A stretch of DNA of 13,196 nt, from contig CAKVNP010000020.1 of NCBI GenBank assembly GCA_934777095.1, positions 1 to 13,196 of the forward strand, given 5' to 3'. The position numbers and the translations under genes are program-made. Shown in pieces: positions 7,758-13,196 of the stretch. This stretch comes from an uncultured Clostridium sp. Its GTDB lineage: Bacteria; Bacillota; Clostridia; Clostridiales; Clostridiaceae. Position 1 is the first letter of the stretch. Every line of letters starts with the position of its first letter. The notes under the pieces are model-generated. The model was not told where the DNA came from. It saw nothing but the letters and a program-made list of their open reading frames with translations, and ran no database searches.

Positions 7758-9707
7758 TTAAAACTCTGCATACTTATACATATAATTTTTTCTCGGCTCT
7801 ACTACATCTCCCATAAGTAATGAAACCATTTTTTCAGCTTTTGCTGCATCTTCAATGGTAACCTGGAAAAGAGTTCTTGTTTCAGGATTTAATGTTGTAT
7901 CCCAAAGCTGCTCTGGATTCATTTCACCAAGACCTTTATATCTTTGTATTAAAGCGCCTTTTCCTATTTCAGCTTTTACTTTTTCTAGTTCATCATCACT
8001 AAATGCATATTTATATACTTCCTTACCTTTAACTACCTTGTATACTTTATATAAAGGCGGCTGTGCTAAATAAAGATGCCCATTTGCAATTAATGGTCTC
8101 ATATATCGATAAATATATGTCATCCATAATGTTCTAATATGATATCCGTCAACATCGGCATCACTCATGATAATTATCTTATTATATTTTAAATCTTCTT
8201 CCTTATAGTTTTCTAAAGTTCCAGTTCCTATAGCAGTATTAAATATTTTTAATTCTTCCGAAGCTAATACATTTTCAAGCTTTTGCTTTTCCGTATTCAT
8301 TATTTTACCTTTTGAAGGCATTATACTTTGGAATCTTCTATCTCTTGCCTGCTTTGCTGAACCTCCGGCAGAATCTCCCTCCACCACGATAAATTCATTA
8401 ACTGTATTATCCTTCATAGTACATACAGCTATTTTACCAGCTAGTGGTGCAGTTCCTTTACCTATTTTTTTCTTTTCAGCATCATTAATTTTCTTGATTT
8501 TTTCTCTTCTTTGAGCTGCAGCTAGTGCATTATTAATTATGCTTGTTGCAACTTCCTTATTATCCTCTATCCACTCACCAAATTTAGTATATGCTAAATC
8601 ATTCATCATAGTATAAGCTTCTGAGCTTCCAAGCTTAGTTTTAGTCTGCCCTTCAAATACAGGATTGGTAATTTTAATTCTAACTATAGCAGTCATGCCC
8701 TCTCTTAAATCATCACCTTCAAATTCCTTATCTTTTTCCTTAACTAAACCTAATTTTCTTGCCCATTCTTTAAATGCTCTAGTCATCCCCGTTTTAAAAC
8801 CAGTTTCATGAGTACCTGCTTCTGTTGTTGGAATATTATTAACATAACTTGCTATGTATTCAGTCGTTGAATCAGTAAATTGAACACAAACTTCTCCAAA
8901 CATCTGGATATTATCTACACTTCTTTCACCTTCAAAAAGTATCGGTGGTTGATGTATTGGCGTCTTACTTTCATTTAAGTACTTTATAAAATCAAGAAGT
9001 CCATTTTCAGAATAATATTCCTTCTTTACTTCTTCATCTTTTCTTCTATCTATTAACTCTAAATATATTCCTTTGTTTTGGAATGATAATTCTTTTAATC
9101 TCTCGTCTATAATGTCAAATTTAAAATCAGTTGTTGAAAATACTTCTTTTGATGGCTTAAAAGTTACTCTTGTACCAGTTTCTTTACTTTTGCCCACTAT
9201 TTCTAAAGGAGTTACAGCCGTACCTGGCATATCCTTACCTAGCTCTTTATCAAAAGCATATTCAAATCTTTGTCTGTATATATTACCATTTTGATGTACT
9301 TCAACTTCTAGCCATTCTGATAATGCATTAACAACAGCCGCACCAACTCCATGAAGTCCTCCTGATGTTTTATAGTTCTTATTATCAAACTTACCACCAG
9401 TATGTAATTCAGTATAGACCATTTCTACACCAGTCTTTTTCTTTATTGGATGCATTCCTGTTGGAACACCTCTACCATTATCTATCACAGTAACACTTTT
9501 ATCTTTATTTAAAATAACAATTGCTTTATTTCCATAGCCATTAGAAATTTCATCAATGGAGTTATCTAATATTTCCCATATACAATGATGTAACCCTTTT
9601 GTTCCTGTAGACCCGATATACATACCTGGTCTTACTCTTACAGGTTCAAGCTTTTCTAAGGAAGTTAAATCGGTAACATCATACTTATTATTATTCTTAT
9701 CGCTCAT
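7758..9707 (-). CDS. parE: Topoisomerase IV subunit B (ParE/GrlB), ATPase subunit
   Basis: ATPase subunit that drives strand passage with ParC. From the ATG chosen here it has 649 residues. GHKL ATPase motifs: EILDNSIDE with catalytic Glu45, DNGRGVP at 76-82, and the [15 protein letters not shown] lid at 116-130. The TOPRIM domain has EGDSAGG at 443-449 and SDADVDG at 515-521 (metal-binding acidic triad), with [10 protein letters not shown] at 587-596. The name ParE and not GyrB rests mainly on its partner, whose C-terminal domain is ParC-like; clostridial gyrBA is normally near dnaA, which is not seen here. An in-frame GTG at 9719 gives four more residues, but it overlaps the Shine-Dalgarno sequence of this ATG, so I prefer 9707. 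It is first gene of the parE-parC operon. Confidence 0.9.
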   Translation of the reverse strand: MSDKNNNKYDVTDLTSLEKLEPVRVRPGMYIGSTGTKGLHHCIWEILDNSIDEISNGYGNKAIVILNKDKSVTVIDNGRGVPTGMHPIKKKTGVEMVYTELHTGGKFDNKNYKTSGGLHGVGAAVVNALSEWLEVEVHQNGNIYRQRFEYAFDKELGKDMPGTAVTPLEIVGKSKETGTRVTFKPSKEVFSTTDFKFDIIDERLKELSFQNKGIYLELIDRRKDEEVKKEYYSENGLLDFIKYLNESKTPIHQPPILFEGERSVDNIQMFGEVCVQFTDSTTEYIASYVNNIPTTEAGTHETGFKTGMTRAFKEWARKLGLVKEKDKEFEGDDLREGMTAIVRIKITNPVFEGQTKTKLGSSEAYTMMNDLAYTKFGEWIEDNKEVATSIINNALAAAQRREKIKKINDAEKKKIGKGTAPLAGKIAVCTMKDNTVNEFIVVEGDSAGGSAKQARDRRFQSIMPSKGKIMNTEKQKLENVLASEELKIFNTAIGTGTLENYKEEDLKYNKIIIMSDADVDGYHIRTLWMTYIYRYMRPLIANGHLYLAQPPLYKVYKVVKGKEVYKYAFSDDELEKVKAEIGKGALIQRYKGLGEMNPEQLWDTTLNPETRTLFQVTIEDAAKAEKMVSLLMGDVVEPRKNYMYKYAEF

Positions 9708-9712
9708 ATGAA

Positions 9713-9720
9713 CCTCCACC
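9713..9720 (-). promoter_or_regulatory. Ribosome binding site that decides the parE start
   Basis: The minus strand reads GGTGGAGG, with GGAGG ending 5 bases before ATG at 9707. The alternative GTG at 9719 lies inside this site and has no comparable purine-rich site of its own, so translation from the ATG is favoured. Confidence 0.8.
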
Positions 9721-9770
9721 TTTTATTATTTATAATTAATTATTAATTCACTTCATTTTTTAACTATACT

Positions 9771-9799
9771 ATTCTATCACATTTTTTATCTTTAGGAAA
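9771..9799 (-). promoter_or_regulatory. Putative promoter of parE-parC
   Basis: Minus strand TGATAGAAT (extended -10, 9771-9779) with a weak -35 candidate TTTCCT (9794-9799) at a 17-base spacing. The predicted start is about 60 bases upstream of the parE ATG. The gap from here to the gdhA stop holds only this and the gdhA terminator/half repeat; I see no riboswitch. Confidence 0.45.
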
Positions 9800-9908
9800 A
9801 CATACTTTCGATTGCAGGCTTTATTTCCCTATTATCTATTATTATTTCAAATATTTTAGAATGTAAATACGTAACTTATTTCCTCATTTATTTAGTATAG
9901 GTATTAAC

Positions 9909-9937
9909 TAAAAAGAACTCCCGTCAAAGGGAGTTCT
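9909..9937 (-). terminator. Rho-independent terminator of gdhA
   Basis: 9-bp stem AGAACTCCC (9914-9922) with GGGAGTTCT (9929-9937) and a 6-base loop. On the minus strand it is followed by TTTTTAGTT, a usable U-tract. It sits about 40 bases beyond the gdhA stop and appears to be the internal hairpin of a decayed copy of the modular repeat. Confidence 0.85.
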
Positions 9938-9968
9938 ATCCTTAATTCATCATTCAAAACTTATAATT
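9914..9968. repeat. Half copy of the modular repeat (hairpin plus right arm), copy C
   Basis: The GAACTCCC/GGGAGTTC hairpin is followed 6 bases later by a 25-base arm (9944-9968) that matches the right arm of copy A (4748-4772) at 22 of 25 positions. In copy A the corresponding hairpin-to-arm distance is 7 bases. No matching left arm is found upstream of the hairpin, so this copy is truncated or decayed. The arm ends 8 bases from the gdhA stop codon. Confidence 0.65.
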
Positions 9969-9976
9969 CTTAATTA

Positions 9977-11386
<1,410 letters not shown>

Positions 11387-11443
11387 TATTTTACAAACAT
11401 TTTTATTAATATGAATAATTTTAGGGATATTTTTTAATACTAT

Positions 11444-11457
11444 TTTGTATATACAAA
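11444..11457. promoter_or_regulatory. 14-bp perfect palindrome in the gdhA/uvsE divergent region
   Basis: TTTGTATATACAAA is a perfect inverted repeat, 61 bases before the uvsE ATG and about 60 bases upstream of the gdhA -10 candidate. Its position between divergent genes and its symmetry fit a dimeric repressor site, but no regulator is named by the sequence, and AT-only-type palindromes can occur by chance. Confidence 0.3.
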
Positions 11458-11518
11458 TGTTTTTTTGCTAATTTAATATTGTTCCATTTAATTATATTTT
11501 TCCCAAAGGACTGATTAT

Positions 11519-12754
11519 ATGAAAATAGGCTATGCTTGCACACCAATAATGTGTCAATACAAAACTACTAGAACGTTAACATTAAAAAATTATTCAGAGG
11601 AAAATATATACCCTATTATTGAAAATAATCTGTATGATTTATTAGCTATACTTAAATATAATTCTAAACATCATATTTATATGTTTAGAATAAGTTCTGA
11701 CATAATTCCTTTAGGCAGCCACCATGTAAATACTTTTCCTTGGCAGAAAGAATTTAAGAGTATTTTAGATGAGATTGGTAATTTTATAATTGAAAATAAA
11801 ATTAGAGTATCAATGCATCCTGGCCAATATACTTTGTTAAATTCACCCAAAGATGACGTGGTGAAAAAATCCATCAAAGATTTATCCTTTCACTGCAATT
11901 TTTTGGATAGCTTAAACCTTCCCCCATCACATAAAATAATTTTGCACACTGGTGGCGTATATGGGGATAAAGCTTCTGCTACTGACAGGTTTATCAACAC
12001 TTATAAAACTTTACCAGAAAATATAAAAAACAGATTAATCATAGAAAATGATGAGAGATTCTTTTCAGTTTATGATTTATTTGATATTAACGAAAAAATA
12101 AAAGTGCCAATTATCTTTGACAACCTACATTATGAATGTTTTGGAGACTTACAAATGAATATAGCTGATATTTTAACTAAGGTAAAAACAACCTGGAAAG
12201 ATACAGATGGTGATATGAAAATACATTACAGCCAGCAGAATCCCCTAAAGAAAAAAGGAGCCCATGGAGATACTACCATTCTCCATGATTTTATTTCCTT
12301 TTTAAAAGAATATGATTTTACTAATGTTGATATTATGCTAGAAGTGAAGGATAAAAATATTTCAGCTATCAAAGTCAATAATTATCTGCAGTTTATAAAA
12401 AACATGCTTAGCGATGAAATAATAAAAAGGGAAGTTAATAATTATTCCTTATTCATCCTTGAACGCTTAGGCAGCAGCGGACTTTCTAAAATACAAGAAA
12501 TTGAACATTCATTAGATTTGCTTGGTCTTTATGAACTGGTAGATTCATTAATGTATGTGGAATATAATGAAGATAATTTTAGATATGCTTTAAATAAAGC
12601 TTTTTCTTTATTACGATATGATTTAAATAATAAAGAAATTAGCCACTATGAAAAAAACTATAAAAACAAAGACTATTTAAAATGCAAAGAATACTTAAAA
12701 AAGCTTGCTGATAAACACGATTTGGCTCAATGCGGATATTACTTTTGTTACTAA
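11519..12754 (+). CDS. uvsE: UV damage endonuclease (UVDE/UvsE family) with C-terminal extension
   Basis: TIM-barrel, metal-dependent endonuclease that nicks DNA 5' of UV photoproducts and some other lesions, starting an excision-repair route independent of UvrABC. Residues matching the Thermus UVDE three-metal site are visible: His68/69 (GSHH), His100 (SMHPGQY), His143 (LHTGG), Glu176 (IIENDER), Asp201 and His204 (FDNLH), His236 (KIHYS), His249 (GAHGD) and Glu275 (MLEVKDK). Lys234 matches the modified lysine of Thermus, and Gln103-Tyr104 the damage-probing pair. The core ends near 295. The protein is 411 long against roughly 300-320 for Thermus/Bacillus enzymes, so about 110 mostly helical residues are extra. 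ATG at 11519 has AAAGGA (11505-11510) with an 8-base spacer. It is a lone gene, and no LexA/DinR-type box is apparent upstream. Confidence 0.93.
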   Translation: MKIGYACTPIMCQYKTTRTLTLKNYSEENIYPIIENNLYDLLAILKYNSKHHIYMFRISSDIIPLGSHHVNTFPWQKEFKSILDEIGNFIIENKIRVSMHPGQYTLLNSPKDDVVKKSIKDLSFHCNFLDSLNLPPSHKIILHTGGVYGDKASATDRFINTYKTLPENIKNRLIIENDERFFSVYDLFDINEKIKVPIIFDNLHYECFGDLQMNIADILTKVKTTWKDTDGDMKIHYSQQNPLKKKGAHGDTTILHDFISFLKEYDFTNVDIMLEVKDKNISAIKVNNYLQFIKNMLSDEIIKREVNNYSLFILERLGSSGLSKIQEIEHSLDLLGLYELVDSLMYVEYNEDNFRYALNKAFSLLRYDLNNKEISHYEKNYKNKDYLKCKEYLKKLADKHDLAQCGYYFCY

Positions 12755-12785
12755 TATATTTTTTTATTGGCTAGATTATTAATTG

Positions 12786-12807
12786 GGTGGCTTTAATTAC
12801 AGCCACC
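12786..12807 (+). terminator. Weak putative terminator hairpin after uvsE
   Basis: 7-bp stem GGTGGCT (12786-12792) with AGCCACC (12801-12807) and loop TTAATTAC, about 30 bases after the uvsE stop. It lacks a T-tract in either direction, so it may be an inefficient terminator or an mRNA 3' stabilising hairpin. Confidence 0.4.
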
Positions 12808-12820
12808 TATTGCAATGATA

Positions 12821-12984
12821 AATTATGAATTATGAATTACGAATTGTGGATGAAACTCCTTAAGGAGTTTCCTTAATTTTAACTATTTATAAAATCCCTA
12901 AGGGATTTAAGTACATTAATTCAAAATTCCTCTAGGGAGGAATTTTCACCTTCATTCATCATTTATAATTCATAATTCATAATT
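12821..12984. repeat. Modular inverted-repeat element, copy B
   Basis: The outer inverted arms have a 19-base perfect match (12821-12839 and 12966-12984), again made of TATGAAT units, and the similarity continues imperfectly inward. Inside are three hairpins in a row: the 20-base palindrome GAAACTCCTTAAGGAGTTTC (12852-12871), AAATCCC/GGGATTT (12892-12908) and AAAATTCCTC/GAGGAATTTT (12923-12946). The first hairpin shares GAAACTCCTT with copy A in the same orientation. The right arm runs through the stop codon of the glycosyltransferase gene at the window edge. Confidence 0.8.
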
Positions 12985-13196
12985 ATCTAAGTTCATCATT
13001 TTACTTATTAAGCTATAGATATTTTCACAGCATTTACTTTTATCGAAATGTCTGCAGGCTTCTTTCATTTCTGCAAGCTTTTCGCGATGCTTTAATAAGT
13101 CTACTATTATATCTGCAGCCTTTTTATTTTTTTCTATGGGAACTGCCATATTGTGTTTATATAAAAATTCAGCATTTTCCTCTTCCTGCCCTGGTA
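12970..13196 (-). CDS. Glycosyltransferase of the MurG/MGDG-synthase type (C-terminal fragment)
   Basis: Only the last 74 residues lie inside the window. The first complete codons read PGQEEENAEFLYKHNMAV. The (I/P)PGQEExNAxxL signature is the C-terminal sugar-nucleotide-site region of GT28 glycosyltransferases related to MurG, diacylglycerol glucosyltransferase (UgtP) and plant MGDG synthase. Likely role: transfer of a sugar to a membrane lipid acceptor on the cytoplasmic face; the exact substrate cannot be told from this fragment. After the domain comes a helical tail with Cys residues (KEACRHFDKSKCCENIY). The last residues (about LDNYEL) and the TGA stop are encoded by the right arm of repeat copy B. 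It is convergent with uvsE. Confidence 0.75.
   Translation of the reverse strand, partial: PGQEEENAEFLYKHNMAVPIEKNKKAADIIVDLLKHREKLAEMKEACRHFDKSKCCENIYSLISKMMNLDNYEL

Noticed and set aside
4825..9707. Naming the pair gyrB-gyrA
   Set aside because: The large subunit lacks the first-blade QRRGGKG box and its sequence there resembles ParC/GrlA, and no dnaA/recF-type neighbours are seen. Some uncertainty remains because the B subunit alone is hard to assign.
7758..9719. GTG at 9719 as the parE start
   Set aside because: It lies inside the GGTGGAGG ribosome binding site of the ATG at 9707 and has no site of its own.
9721..9905. Further copy of the modular repeat upstream of parE (ATTAATTATTAATT-like sequence), and a similar trace at 883-900
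   Set aside because: Only generic AT-rich similarity; no TATGAAT-unit arm, inverted partner or hairpin is found.
11458..11518. SOS (LexA/DinR) box before uvsE
   Set aside because: No GAAC-N4-GTTC-like pair is visible in the upstream sequence.
12786..12807. tRNA or riboswitch fragment
   Set aside because: Only one simple hairpin is present, without cloverleaf arms or a conserved aptamer core.
12821..12984. CRISPR array or tandem repeat
   Set aside because: The units are inverted arms and distinct palindromes, not direct repeats of constant length with unique spacers, and no cas genes are present.

Overview
The window is AT-rich, has strong AGGAGG-type ribosome binding sites, AT-ending codons and tight co-directional gene pairs. 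Together with the protein types (clostridial MurG, a ParE/ParC pair, family I glutamate dehydrogenase, UVDE-type endonuclease) this points to a low-GC Firmicute, most likely Clostridium sensu stricto. This is inference from the sequence; no search was run. It looks like a chromosomal housekeeping region, not an island: I see no transposase, integrase, phage gene, CRISPR array, tRNA or rRNA.

Layout from left to right. (1) The left edge cuts murG (minus strand, N-terminal 289 residues present). Just upstream of it on the same strand is a possible 39-residue hydrophobic small protein. (2) A lone plus-strand gene (1074-2198) encodes an unrecognised 374-residue protein that looks like a degenerate beta-solenoid without a signal peptide. 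It is divergent from murG and ends in a strong bidirectional terminator shared with recJ. (3) A two-gene minus-strand operon has a DJ-1/PfpI-family gene followed 14 bases later by recJ. (4) A two-gene minus-strand operon has parE followed by parC (topoisomerase IV), 20 bases apart, with its own terminator. (5) gdhA lies on the minus strand as a single gene with its own terminator. (6) A plus-strand UVDE-type UV damage endonuclease is divergent from gdhA. (7) The right edge cuts a minus-strand glycosyltransferase of the MurG/MGDG-synthase type, of which only the C-terminal 74 residues are present.

No stretch above 300 bases lacks a gene. The longest gaps are about 200-270 bases. Three of them hold copies or remnants of one modular repeat: outer inverted arms made of TATGAAT-like units that enclose two or three small AAACTCC/GGAGTTT-type hairpins (4655-4772, 12821-12984 and a half copy at 9914-9968). 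These lie at or against gene 3' ends. One supplies the gdhA terminator and another encodes the last residues of the right-edge glycosyltransferase.

Functionally the region combines DNA topology and repair (ParE/ParC, RecJ, UVDE), cell-envelope glycosyl transfer (MurG and a second MurG-like enzyme), nitrogen assimilation (GdhA) and a DJ-1-type protein. I do not see a multi-gene novel system. The items most worth a second look are the beta-solenoid orphan, the modular repeat, the long ParC C-terminal domain and the C-terminal extension of the UV endonuclease.
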